Made by a program: the position numbers and the translations under genes. Source: Plasmopara viticola (lineage: Eukaryota; Oomycota; Peronosporomycetes; Peronosporales; Peronosporaceae). From it: 64,000 bases of DNA. The notes beneath the pieces are model-generated. The model searched no databases, was not told where the DNA came from, and saw nothing but the letters and a program-made list of their open reading frames with translations. Every line of letters starts with the position of its first letter. Positions within the stretch are counted from its first letter, which is position 1. The stretch is from NCBI GenBank assembly GCA_001695595.3, contig MBPM02000104.1:1-64000 (forward strand), read 5' to 3'. Positions 12,201-23,248 of this stretch are shown piece after piece.

Positions 12201-13322
12201 TTGGAACTGTTGAAAGCAATTTACGGCCTAAAACAAGCATCCCGAGTTTGGAACGAGACCTTTGATGAGTTTGTGTGCTCCATTGGTTTCTGTGTTTCTG
12301 CTTTCGACCCATGCCTCTATATCAAGAATGTCGACGGCCATTGCATATTGCTACTGGTGTATGTAGATGATGTACTCATCACTGGCAGCTCGGCCAAGCT
12401 CATCGCGGAAACTAAAAGCAGTCTCAAGTCACGCTTTGAAATGACGGACAGTGGGAAATGTGCTTTTGTTTTGGGCATTGAGCTTGTGGATAACGCTGAC
12501 GGCAGCATCACACTTTGCCAGAGACGCTATGTCGACGACATTCTCAAGCGATTTGGCATGAGTGATTGCAAGCCAGTATTAAGTCCGACCGACTTAAGCT
12601 TACGACTCGTGCCAAGTGCTGCAACAACAAAGGCTGACGTCCCATTTCGCGAAGCTGTGGGTGCCTTGATGCATCTGACAACTGCAACACGTCCAGACAT
12701 TGCCTTTGCTGTTGGATATGTATCACGTTTTATGGAGAACCCGCAAGCTGAACACTGGGTTGCGATAAAGAGAGTTCTTCGCTACCTCCAAGGAAGCAAG
12801 TCACACGGCATCACTTTTAAGGCTAGTGATCATGTGGATTTCCGGGGATACTCGGATGCAGATTGGGCTGGCGATCATGCGGACCGCAAGTCAACCTCTG
12901 GCTATGCATTTATGTTGATGGGAGCACCTGTGAGTTGGGGAAGCAAGAAACAATCGAGCGTTTCACTGTCGACCAGCGAAGCTGAATACATTGCACTCAG
13001 CCTGGCAATACAAGAAGGCAAGTGGGTACATCGTCTTCTTTGTGAAATTTTAGGAGCAGCTGGTAAAGATAAACCGGAGCTGAAGATATTTAGAGATAAT
13101 CAATCATGTATCAAGATGACGAAGAACCCGGTCAACCATGGTCGAGCCAAGCACATTGATATCAAGTATCATCACATCCGTGACGAAGTCAAACGCGATG
13201 AAGTCAAGCTTGAATATTGCGAGACCTCGGCAATGCTGGCAGACATCATGACGAAGGCACTTCCAGGACCACGTCATGCCGACCTAATGAGGGCTCTCGG
13301 AATTCACGCGTGCTCGTATTGA
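9249..13322 (+). CDS. Copia Gag-Pol polyprotein, family A, intact (A3)
   Basis: A 1357-residue frame colinear with the copy at 4802, with about nine substitutions and no indel seen between them. Changes include a Glu to Gly next to the basic tail after the zinc knuckle, Leu to Met in the pre-integrase HARLGH motif, Asn to Asp near residue 875 and Gly to Asp near residue 1318. The zinc knuckle, DSGA protease motif, DD35E integrase triad, YVDD and RNase H acidic residues are all kept. Its 3' LTR (13330) has a 10-bp deletion and one substitution relative to its 5' LTR (8883). Function is therefore plausible, but mobilisation as an independent unit is less clear than for A2. Confidence 0.95.
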   Translation: MSPTMTSVHDVSAKVAIDKFNGDNYATWNRYMRGVFLTKAVWHVVNREVTPTFVDPRASDEYVKTSNIAFGLMLLHMDADYHHVVDDCEEVWVAWARIKTLYGGSQKAGRIYLKRQLFSMEMAEGGNVLHHCNEVLNISAKLSSIGAKMEDEDVAICLLRSLPKSYENVVLNLEISNAELRTQDVVKVLTNEHIKRQGSKTTTVKTEEVAKAFSAEREYRQCAYCGKLGHSAERCWTKQKDENRNARRGGQARGRGANNVHYRPSDQYDYDRVAFAVSLECGLSTTKSMPGMWAIDSGATHHICNNKNKFSRLDENNFGELSVADGNKTAIEGVGTIIKRVVLPDGIESDIEFKNVLFVPAMNKNLLSVPQINKSGKFQVVFDGPRMDITRKVSNQVVATADLVDGLYWLRTFQYSANSAVRGQNINLHARMGHALIDVLRKMVNGGMIKDANVPLGSSDQGMCRGCQLGKMVQRPFPSSQDKRPYDTFELLHFDICGPMEQDSLGGSRYLLLIVDEASGCMKGFCLRAKSESEECLTSYIVKVHTQFGKQVKFVRHDGAREFATNSLKIFYGDQGIEQQVTVPYAHQTNGTAERAIRTIVTIGRALLYYANLDKRFWGEAAMTAIYIKNRLPSPKIASKTPFEIVYKSKPSVKHLRVFDCRTFTLTPKEKRLKWDPKARAGIFMGYQESSKAYRIFDIEAGQIIVGRDVNFDESRLGLASTGPPAPDSDDDDLNLDPLTIDDSNPVYRMNFKSSGKRKNRSGAYDANNDSALPRYEYHENGLEESSAPESLDERRAKRRSVERMTSNQENEDEKSETNDYSVPRDFWHASANAVEAIDLSEPSSYQDAVSGPDQVHWRKAVRAKLDSMRIRDVFRAAKLPAGQHAIGTKWVFKIKRKADGSIEKYKARLVAKGFKQQYGIDYTETFSPVVKYVTLRMVISLTKYLGWPLDQLDVVTAFLYGVMKEVVYCVVPEGVEIEGNFDCLELLKAIYGLKQASRVWNETFDEFVCSIGFCVSAFDPCLYIKNVDGHCILLLVYVDDVLITGSSAKLIAETKSSLKSRFEMTDSGKCAFVLGIELVDNADGSITLCQRRYVDDILKRFGMSDCKPVLSPTDLSLRLVPSAATTKADVPFREAVGALMHLTTATRPDIAFAVGYVSRFMENPQAEHWVAIKRVLRYLQGSKSHGITFKASDHVDFRGYSDADWAGDHADRKSTSGYAFMLMGAPVSWGSKKQSSVSLSTSEAEYIALSLAIQEGKWVHRLLCEILGAAGKDKPELKIFRDNQSCIKMTKNPVNHGRAKHIDIKYHHIRDEVKRDEVKLEYCETSAMLADIMTKALPGPRHADLMRALGIHACSY

Positions 13323-13329
13323 GGGGGAG

Positions 13330-13681
13330 TATTGAAGGTAGCCGGTTTCCCTCAGTTTTATTCCGGTTTCCAAGGCTGTCCAATACGAGCGGCTGTCCGA
13401 CGGTTCAAACAAACAACGATGGCGTCATGGAAAGACGCACGGAAAGGCGCACTCAAGATGATTGCGCCCGGATGGGAAGATGATTGCGCCCGGATGGTAA
13501 GTGCCTCTGATAAATGAATGGCTTAGATGTAGCAAAGAGTTGTGAACTAAGGACCAAATGAATACACTCACTTTGAAATCTTCTTTCTTCCTCACAAGTG
13601 TCTTCGCTCGGTTCTCCCTCGCGCAGATTCTTCACCACACGCCTCAAACTCTTCGCCTTCGCTCCGCTCACCCATCCAACA
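13330..13681 (+). repeat. Family A LTR (shared by A3 and A4), 10-bp deletion
   Basis: 352-bp LTR. It lacks ten bases (TTGGCTTAGA) around 13510, so one of the two GGCTTAGAT repeats is lost. It also has one C to T change near 13627. Otherwise it matches the other A LTRs. Confidence 0.94.
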
Positions 13682-13685
13682 GGTT

Positions 13686-15222
<1,537 letters not shown>

Positions 15223-15529
15223 TGTTGTCGAAGATGCTGGTGATGATACGCCTCGACCAGCGACTACATATCGGTAAGTATCGGTATCTGCAATCAGTTG
15301 ATGACTGACTGAGGGAGCGGGTTCAAAATGGGCAAATGATCGGTTTCGGGATGGGAAGATGATTTAGCTCGGATGGGAAGATGATTGCGCCCGGATGGTG
15401 AGTTGTTCTGATTGGCTTAGATAAATCATTGGCTTAGAGGTAGCATGTAGTTGTGAACTAAGGACCTTTTTTTAAATATATATTCACTTTGCATTTTGCC
15501 AACTAGTGCTCACTTCGACCTTTTCAACA
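15223..15529 (+). repeat. 5' LTR of B-a
   Basis: 307 bp, TGTTG to CAACA with perfect 5-bp inverted ends. It contains the 22-bp repeat region, one unit of which is altered (GATTTAGCTCGGATGG), and the GATTGGCTTAGATAAATC module shared with families A and C. Confidence 0.95.
15484..15500 (+). promoter_or_regulatory. Oomycete-type Inr plus FPR core promoter in family B LTR
   Basis: TCACTTTGCATTTTGCC contains a perfect Inr (TCACTTT) directly followed by a perfect FPR (CATTTTGC for MAWTTTNC). A start at 15486 gives a 48-nt leader to the ATG at 15534. The same site is present at 19867 (3' LTR), 22617, 28808 and, on the minus strand, 27381-27397. In B-f (63774) the initiator is changed to TTACTTT. 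Confidence 0.7.
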
Positions 15530-15543
15530 GGTTATGAGCCCAA
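15530..15543 (+). other. Primer-binding site (half-tRNA type), family B
   Basis: GGTTATGAGCCCAA directly after the LTR. The ATG at 15534 is in frame with Gag. Other family B copies of the site are at 22663-22676, 27337-27350 (minus), 28855-28868 and 63821-63834. Confidence 0.85.
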
Positions 15544-18500
15544 GCCCCGCCGACTCTGCCTCCCCCTTCTCTGACTCTGCCTTCGCCACCATGGACGCGT
15601 CTATGCCAAGTCGAATCAACAAGTTCGACGGCACCAACTTTCACACCTGGAAGTTCAAGATGCAGATGGTGCTGGAGGAGAGGGACCTGTGGGAAGTCGC
15701 AAGTGGTGAGATCAAGCTGGAGCACTGCACGAATGCGATGGATCAGTCGACTTACAAGAGGAATTCTCGGAAAGCGCTAGCGATAATTTGTCTTGCGATG
15801 GAAGACTCGCAACTGCCACTGGTCCGGTCGTCAAGTGGTGCGCATGATGCATGGTCGCGACTGGAAGGACACTTTGAGAAGAGGAGCCTCGCAAACAAGC
15901 TCTTTCTTCGTCGACGGTTTTTCACGACAATGATGGAAGAAGGTGATGATGTTCTGGAACACATCAACAAGCTCAAGACGCTAGCGGAGCAGCTCGATGC
16001 TGTAGGTGCCCCGGTGAGCGAGGACGACTTGGTTATCACGTTTCTTGGGAGTCTTAATGACTCGTACCAGTTTCTCATTACTGCATTGGAATCTCGTGCA
16101 GACACTTTGACCTGGGAGCTGGTGACGTCTCGACTTCTCCATGAGGATATGAAGCGCAAGGAGCAGGGCGGCGATGGAGCTGCGTCTGGCCAAGCGTTCA
16201 TGATGAAGGATGCGAAGCGCAAAGGACGACCGGTGAAGAAGACTGGTGCGTGCCATAATTGCGGCAAACAAGGACACTGGATCGCAGATTGCCCCTCGCG
16301 AGTCCAGAATGATGCTGAGCGATATCGATCGCAGCGGGCAAACGTCGCGCAGATTGAAGATTCTGGTGACTATCTTTTCTCCGTTGGCGGTAGCAGTGGC
16401 TCTGTCAAGCCGAATGACGTCTGGCTGGTCGACTCGGGGGCGACTCAGCATATGACAAGTTCCAAGAAATTCATGAGGAGCTACAAGACTTTTCCCCCTA
16501 TCGACGTACATCTGGCAGACGACGGCGTCGTACAAGCTATTGGCAGCGGTGACATTGTGATGGCTATGATGACGTCGCACGGAATTAAGAAGGGTGTGTT
16601 GAATGTGTGGCGCATCCCCAAGTTGTCGAGAAATTTGTTTTCAGTTGGTCGCTTTACCAAGGACGGCGGGCCTGTTGTTTTCGACAAGGAGGGATGCTTT
16701 GCCGAAACAAAAGGTGTCAAGTGGAAAATCGGTGCGCGCGAAGATAAAGGATTATTTCGGCTGCACATGACTCCGGTTGCTCGTGAAGAAGCAAATACGG
16801 TCAAGACTTTGACAAGCAACGAGGACACTTCATATTTGTGGCATCTTCGACTTGGTCATATTGGTCACGACGGGCTGAACGCAATCGTGAGGAAGAATCT
16901 CGCCACTGGAATCGACATTACGTCTGTGAACAAGTGGGAGATTTGTGATGGTTGTGCACTGGGTAAGCAGACTCGTGTACGGTTCCAATCAATGTCGACG
17001 GATCGAGCGAATGAGCTTTTGGAGGTTATACACAGCGATGTGTGCGGTCCCATGAAGTCTCCAACGTTTAGTGGCAAGCGCTACTTCGTGACGTTCATCG
17101 ACGACAAGTCAAGATATTGCGTCGTCTATCTGATCAAGAGCAAGTCAGAAGTCGTGGACAAGTTCGCCAATTTTGTGGCATTCGCAGAAAAGCAGACCGG
17201 CAAACGCGTAAAATCTCTTCGCAGTGACAACGGTGGCGAGTATGCATCCACGAAAATGGCCAAGTTTTGCTCGGATAATGGAATTGTGCTCAAGTATACG
17301 CCGCCGTACACACCGCAGCTTAACGGAGTTGCGGAGCGTATGAATCGGACGCTTGTGGAATGCGCAAGGTGCATGTTGGAGCACGCGGGTCTCGCCAAAC
17401 ACTACTGGGGAGAAGCAGTTATGACAGCAATGTTTCTTCGAAATCGGTGTCCATCGCGTGCTATCGAGCACCAGACGTCACCTTTCGAGCTTTGGACAGC
17501 CAAGAAACCACTATTAGCCAACTTGAAAGTGTTTGGTTGTCACGCGTTCGTGCATGTTCCGAAGGAAAAGCGCTCGAAACTGGATGCGAAAGCAATATTG
17601 TGTCGATTTTTGGGCTACTCGGAGCACCAAAAGACGTATCGCTTTGAAAAATTGTCGACTGGTCGAATCGTTATGAGTCGTGATGCTCAGTTCAAGGAAG
17701 ACACTTTCGACAGTGGAAGAACGGCTGTCGAAAATAAAAGCACTATTGTCGAGATTCATGATGAGGATGAAGGAATATCGACGGACGACGAAAACGAGAT
17801 TGAGCAAGAGCAGGATGAGACACACGACGCAAGTACGGACTTTGAATTGGGAAGCAAGCGGCACACTCGTACTCAATCTTTGGAAAAGGTGACTGAAGTT
17901 CCGCAGCCCAAGCGTCATGTGCCCAAATACCAACGCTCGACACTCGAAGAAATGTCGGCTCTGGCTACAATTCGCGAAGAGGGCTACGAAGCCGCCCACG
18001 TCGTGTATTCAGTGGGAGAATTGCCGACAACGTTTAAGTCGGCGATGGAATCCAGTGACGCGGGCCAATGGAAAGCTGCATGCGACTCGGAGCTAGAGTC
18101 ACTCCACAAGAACAAGACTTGGGATGTTGTTCCTCTGCCTAAAGGACGCAAAGCGATCGGCTGCAGATGGGTGTTTCGAGTCAAGGAAAACCAAGATGGG
18201 ATTATCGAGCGGTTCAAGGCGCGACTCGTTGCCAAGGGATTTTCACAAAAGTTTGGAGTTGATTATGAGGAGACATTTGCGCCGGTGGCGAAGTTTACTT
18301 CAATTCGCATCGCGTTGAGTATGGCTGCCAAGTACGGTTTGACGCTACATCAGATGGACGTGAAGACTGCTTTCTTAAACGGAGTTCTGGATGAAAAATT
18401 TATATGCAGCAGCCTGAAGGATATGTGAGCGAAAACAAACAAGATCATGTATGTAAGCTGAAGCGTTCGTTGTACGGTCTTAAGCAATCACCGCGCATGT

Positions 18501-19660
18501 GGAACCAAACCATCGACGACTTTATGATCAAGATGAGTTTCAGCAAGTGTGAGTCCGATCACTGTGTCTACATCAAGCGCGTGGACGACGATATGGTTAT
18601 TGTTGTGCTGTACGTGGATGATCTCATTGTAGCAAGCAGCAACAACTCGCTCCTTGTCTCCACCAAGCGTGCGCTAGGCGACCGATTTGAGATGACTGAC
18701 CTCGGCGAGCTTAAGTACTTTCTCGGTATGGAAATCGGTCAAGACCAAGTATCCGGTCGAGTCACGATGCGACAAACCAAGTTTCTCAAGTCAATTCTGA
18801 GCAAGTTTGGCATGCAAGATAGCAAGCCGGTCAAGACGCCTCAAGAAGCAGGGCTCAAGCTGACAAAGAACATGTGTGAAGGCGGCTGCAAGCATGAAGT
18901 TACGATGAAGAATGCGCCTTATCGAAGTTGTGTTGGTGGCATAATGTATCTTATGGTTGCGACGCGACCGGACCTTGCTGCGGCTGTGGGAGTTCTAAGC
19001 CAGTTTGCTGCTGATCCGTGTCCGACGCATTGGCAAGCACTCAAGCGGGTTCTGCGATACTTAAAGGCAACGGAAACGCATGGACTCCAGTTTTCAAGTT
19101 GCGGTCCGGCTAAGTTACTTAGGTATTCGGATGCAGACTGGGCTGGAGACATCGAATCTCGCCGAAGTACAAGCGGCTATGCGTTTACACTTAATAATGG
19201 ATGCATCAGCTGGCGAAGTAAGAAGCAACGAAGTGTGGCGCTTTCCTCAACAGAGGCGGAGTACATGGCTTTATCAGAAGCCACTCAAGAAGCGGTTTGG
19301 CTCAAGGTATTTCTGTGCGAGCTTGGTGAGATGACTTCCAATGAGTCTGTCAAGATATTTGAGGACAATCAAGGTTCTATTGCGTTGGCCAAGAATCCAG
19401 AATTTCACAAGCGCACAAAACATATCGACATTCGCTACCACTTTGCGCGAGAAAAGGTTGAGGACGGCCAAGTCAACCTTGAGTACATCCCTACGCAAGA
19501 CATGCTGGCCGACATAATGACGAAGCCAATTCCATCCGCGCAGTTCGATGTTCTGCGTTCAACACTTGGGATACAAGGCGTCGCCGTTGCCGAGTCGAGT
19601 GGGAGTGTTGTCGAAGATGCTGGTGATGATACGCCTCGACCAGCGACTACATATCGGTAA
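15534..19660 (+). pseudogene. Copia Gag-Pol polyprotein, family B, one frameshift (B-a)
   Basis: The frame runs from the ATG in the primer-binding site to 18428. A one-base loss near 18395, shortly after the RT motif NGVLDE, moves the rest into the frame read at 18404-19660. Landmarks are: zinc knuckle CHNCGKQGHWIADC at residues 240-253; protease LVDSGATQHM with D300; integrase D502, D565 and E601 (DD35E); RT LYVDDLIVAS; RNase [10 protein letters not shown] and STEAEYMAL. The last 55 nt, ending TTYR-stop, lie inside the 3' LTR. Related copies at 27346 (minus) and 35549 (minus) read through the same point in one frame, so the shift is a mutation, not programmed. An in-frame ACCATGG at codon 19 is a possible alternative start. 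One codon is missing near 16604 relative to B-b. Confidence 0.94.
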
Positions 19661-19912
19661 GTATCGGTATCTGCAATCAGTTGATGACTGACTGAGGGAG
19701 CGGGTTCAAGTTGGGCAAATGATCGGTTTCGGGATGGGAAGATGATTGCGCCCGGATGGGAAGATGATTGCGCCCGGATGGTGAGTTGTTCTGATTGGCT
19801 TAGACAAATCATTGGCTTAGAGGTAGCATGTAGTTGTGAACTAAGGACCTTTTTTCTTAAATATATTCACTTTGCATTTTGCCAACTAGTGCTCACTTCG
19901 ACCTTTTCAACA
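19606..19912 (+). repeat. 3' LTR of B-a
   Basis: 307 bp, preceded by the purine run GTGGGAG. It has two good copies of the 22-bp repeat (core GATTGCGCCCGGATGG). The polyprotein stop codon TAA lies at about 19658-19660, inside this LTR. Confidence 0.95.
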
Positions 19913-19917
19913 GCTCC

Positions 19918-21052
19918 TCATTGTAGACGAGGCCAGCGGATGCATGAAGGGCTTTTGCTTAAGAGCCAAATCTGAATCCGAAGAATGTCTCACAAGCTAC
20001 ATCGTCAAGGTTCAAACGCAATTCGGCAAGCAAGGCAAGTTTGTGAGACATGATGGAGCGCGAGAATTCGCAACAAATTCGCTCAATATCTTCTATGGCG
20101 ATCAAGGTATTGAGCAGCAGGTCACGGTTCCATACGCGCATCAAACAAATGGGACAGCTAAGCGGGCCATCAGAACTATTGTTACGATTGGCCGCGCTTT
20201 ACTGTACTATGCAAATCTTGACAAGCGCTTTTGGGGTGAAGCGGCAATGACGGCAATTTATATCAAGAATCGACTGCCTTCACCCAAGATTGCAAGCAAG
20301 ACCCCGTTTGAGATTGTGTACAAGTCCAAGCCAAGTGTAAAGCACCTGCGTGTATTCGGCTGCCGAACATTTACACTGACACCAAAAGAAAAGCGACTCA
20401 AGTGGGATCCAAAAGCTCGCGCCGGCATTTTTATGGGCTATCAAGAGTCATCAAAGGCCTATCGAATTTTTGACATCGAGGCAGGACAAATAATTGTTAG
20501 TCGTGACGTCAACTTTGATGAATCAAGGCTTGGTCTTGCATCTACAGGGCCACCAGCTCCTGACAGTGATGACGATGACCTCAATCTTGATCCGCTCACC
20601 ATCGATGACAGTAATCCAGTGTACCGAATGAATTTCAAGTCGTCCGGAAAGCGCAAGAACCGATCAGGCGCATATGACGCGAACAATGATTCAGCTCTCC
20701 CACGCTACGAGTATCACGAGAATGGACTCGAGGAATCCAGTGCGCCTGAAAGTCTTGACGAGCGACGAGCCAAACGCAGATCGGTCGAGCGCATGACCAG
20801 TAATTAGGAAAATGAAGACGAAAAGAGCGAGACAAATGATCACTCGGTGCCATGCGATTTTTGGCATGCAAGCGCTAATGCAGTCAAAGCTATCGACCTT
20901 TCTGAACCATCGAGTTATCAAGATGCCGTTAGCGGACCAGATCAAGTACATTGGCGAAAAGCAGTGCGTGCAGAATTGGATTCTATGCGAATTCGCAACG
21001 TGTTTCGAGCGGCCAAACTCCCAGCAGGACAACATGCTATTGGAACGAAGTG
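19918..21052 (+). pseudogene. Copia Pol, family A, continuation of A4
   Basis: This resumes the A4 frame after B-a. It covers integrase from the VDEASG segment through RHDGAREF and the third catalytic residue region, then the acidic linker and the first part of RT up to AIGTK. In NGTAER the Glu is changed to Lys (AGCTAAGCGG near 20158), so the catalytic Glu of integrase is lost. A TAG stop (from CAG) lies at 20805-20807. The sequence is cut at 21052 by the reverse D-type LTR. The rest of RT and RNase H is not found in the window. Confidence 0.93.
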
Positions 21053-21327
21053 TGATGGAAGGTGACAATGAGCACTAAATAGGAGGCGGAGGCGAAGAAA
21101 CCGAAGCGGAGAAGGCACTTGGGAGTTTGAATGGAAATTCAGAAGTGATTGATTTATTGGAGTTAGTTTGGTTGCTGCGTGCTGCGCACTAAGTGCATCT
21201 AATCACAAAAATTCCTTACTCGTTCAATCAGCCTACTCGTCTAATCAACGTGTGGTCGTATTGGACCGGTTCATGCTAACCGGTTAATGGGTACAATGTA
21301 CCAACTGGTCAGCATGTACCTGTATCA
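21053..21327 (-). repeat. 3' LTR of D-a
   Basis: 275 bp. Read on the minus strand it starts TGATACAGG and ends CCTTCCATCA, so it has TG...CA ends unlike family D proper. It shares with D the ACCGGTTA box, the AGACGAGTAGG segment and the start-site motif TCACTTCTGAATTTCC (21133-21148, minus). Confidence 0.9.
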
Positions 21328-21334
21328 CGCCCTC

Positions 21335-22376
21335 TCAATGCGAACACGCGTGGATGCCGAGAGCCATCGTCAAGTCCTTGTGACGAGGTCCGCCGAGTCC
21401 CTTCGTCATGATGTCCGCTAGCATGGTCGCAGTTTCGCAGTACTCGACGAGAACTTCTCCACGCTTCACTTCATCGCGGATGTGATGGTACTTGATGTCG
21501 ATGTGCTTGGCGCGGCCATAATTGACTGGGTTCTTAGTCATCTTAATGCACGACTGGCTGTCCTCGAAGATCTTCAAGTCTGGAGTGTCTTCGCCCGAAG
21601 CCGCCAAAATCTCACACAGTAGCTTGTGAACCCACTTTCCCTCTTGAATCGCCAAACTTAGCGCGATGTATTCGGCTTCGCTCGTGGATAGCGACACACT
21701 AGACTGCTTTTTGGACCCCCACGACACTGGTCCGCCAAGGACTTGAAACAGGTAACCGGAAGTCGACTTGCGGTCACTGTAGTCGCCGGCTCAGTCAGCA
21801 TCGGAGTAGCCGCGAAAGTCCACGCCCTTGTTTGGAGAGAAGCGAATTCCGTGCGACATGGTACCTTGTAGATAGCGAAAAATCCTCTTGACGGCCGTCC
21901 AGTGTTCCACTTGCGGGTTTTCCATGAAGCGCGACACATATCCGACTGAAAAGGCAATATCGGGTCGAGTTGAAGTCATCAAGTGCATGAGTGCACCGAC
22001 AGCTTCACGAAACGGAGCGTTCAGCTTGGTCGGGGCATCACTTGGAACAAGTCGCATGCTGAGATCAACGGGACCGGCAACAGGTTTGCAATTCTGCATG
22101 CCGAAACGCTCCAAAATGTCATGGGTGTAGCGCGCTTGGCTTAACGTCACGCTCCCGTCTTTGTTGTCGATAACTTCGATGCCAAGAATGAAAGAACACT
22201 TACCACTGTCGGTCATCTCGAATCGGCTTTTGAGCTGGCGCTTGACTTCATCAATCAGTATCTTGGAGCTTCCGGTGATCAGAACGTCGTCGACGTACAC
22301 TAACAGGAGAATGCATCCGCCTTTGACGACCTTGATGTATAGGCACGGATCGTAGCTTGAGGCGTGAAATTCAAGT
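21335..22376 (-). pseudogene. Copia Pol fragment (RT palm and RNase H), D-a
   Basis: Minus-strand frame covering the end of RT from the [10 protein letters not shown] motif (near 22290), the GYSDAD and [12 protein letters not shown]ase H motifs and the C-terminus ending HACSH. One nonsense change, Trp to TGA in the YSDADW motif at 21791-21793, splits an otherwise continuous frame. The 5' part of the gene is missing because B-b interrupts it at 22377. It differs throughout from the D copies at 45988 and 52897, so it is a separate subfamily. Confidence 0.9.
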
Positions 22377-22662
22377 TGTTGTCGAAGATGCTGGTGATGA
22401 TACGCCTCGACCAGCGACTACATATCGGTAAGTATCGGTATCTGCAATCAGTTGATGACTGACTGAGGGAGCGGGTTCAAGATGGGCAAATGATCGGTTT
22501 CGGGATGGGAAGATGATTGCGCCCGGATGGTGAGTTGTTCTGATTGGCTTAGATAAATCATTGGCTTAGAGGTAGCATGTAGTTGTGAGCTAAGGACCTT
22601 TTTTTAAAAAATATATTCACTTTGCATTTTGCCAACTAGTGCTCACTTCGACCTTTTCAACA
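22377..22662 (+). repeat. 5' LTR of B-b
   Basis: 286 bp, about one 22-bp repeat unit shorter than the B-a LTRs. Only one GATTGCGCCCGGATGG unit remains. Starts TGTTGTCGAAG and ends TTCAACA. Confidence 0.94.
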
Positions 22663-22666
22663 GGTT

Positions 22667-22967
22667 ATGAGCCCAAGCCCCGCCGACTCTGCCTCCCCCT
22701 TCTCTGACTCTGCCTTCGCCACCATGGACGCGTCTATGCCAAGTCGAATCAACAAGTTCGACGGCACCAACTTTCACACCTGGAAGTTCAAGATGCAGAT
22801 GGTGCTGGAGGAGAGGGACCTGTGGGAAGTCGCAAGTGGTGAGATCAAGCTGGAGCACTGCACGAATGCGATGGATCAGTCGACTTACAAGAGGAAGTCT
22901 CGAAAAGCGCTAGCGATAATCTGTCTTGCGATGGAAGACTCGCAACTGCCACTGGTCCGGTCGTCAA
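22667..22967 (+). pseudogene. Copia Gag N-terminus, family B (B-b part 1)
   Basis: The first 100 codons of Gag, beginning at the ATG in the primer-binding site, with the Ser/Pro/Ala-rich leader, the INKFDGTNFHTWKFKMQ motif and the MDQSTYKR segment. The frame is open. It is cut by B-c, directly after the duplicated GTCAA, and continues at 27637. Confidence 0.93.
22963..22967. repeat. Target-site duplication GTCAA of B-c (left; right copy 27632-27636)
   Basis: GTCAA flanks both ends of the reverse element at 22968-27631. The B-b Gag reading frame rejoins exactly when one copy is removed. Confidence 0.95.
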
Positions 22968-23248
22968 TGTTGAAAAAAGGTCACTTGAGCGGAAGATGGC
23001 AAAATGCAAAGTGAATATATTTAAAAGGTCCTTAGTTCACAACTACATGCTACCTCTAAGCCAATGATTTATCTAAGCCAATCAGAGAGACTTACAATCC
23101 TGACGCAATCATCTCCCCATCCTGAAACCGATCTTTTGCCCATCTTGAACCCGCTCATTCAGTCAGTCATCAATTGATTGCAGATACCCGTACTTACCGA
23201 TATATAGCCGCTGGTCGAGGCGTTTCTGCGCCAGCATCTTCGACAACA
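22968..23248 (-). repeat. 3' LTR of B-c
   Basis: 281 bp. On the minus strand it starts TGTTGTCGAAGATGCTGGCG and ends TTTTTTCAACA. It has a single diverged 22-bp unit (GATTGCGTCAGGATTG). The polyprotein stop lies inside it at 23194. Confidence 0.94.

Larger units (their letters stand above)
15223..19912 (+). mobile_element. Complete family B Copia element B-a
   Basis: A 4690-bp element with two 307-bp LTRs (TGTTGTCGAAG to TTCAACA), a primer-binding site, one gag-pol frame with a single frameshift, and a 5-bp target duplication. Its LTRs differ at several positions (at least six substitutions plus changes in a T run), so it is older than the A2 unit it neighbours or has mutated faster. Confidence 0.96.
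21053..22376 (-). mobile_element. Truncated D-type Copia element D-a (reverse)
   Basis: 3' LTR and the last third of pol of an element related to family D but clearly diverged. It interrupts A4 after AAGTG (21048-21052, the expected target duplication) and is itself interrupted at 22377 by B-b after CAAGT. Confidence 0.9.

Noticed and set aside
18380..18430. Programmed ribosomal frameshift in B-a
   Set aside because: Sister copies B-c, B-d and B-e read through this point in one frame, and the shift falls inside RT, not at a Gag-Pol boundary.
21060..21330. Unique intergenic DNA between A4 and D-a
   Set aside because: Reverse-strand comparison with the D LTR (start-site block, ACCGGTTA box, AGACGAGTAGG) shows it is a diverged D-type LTR.
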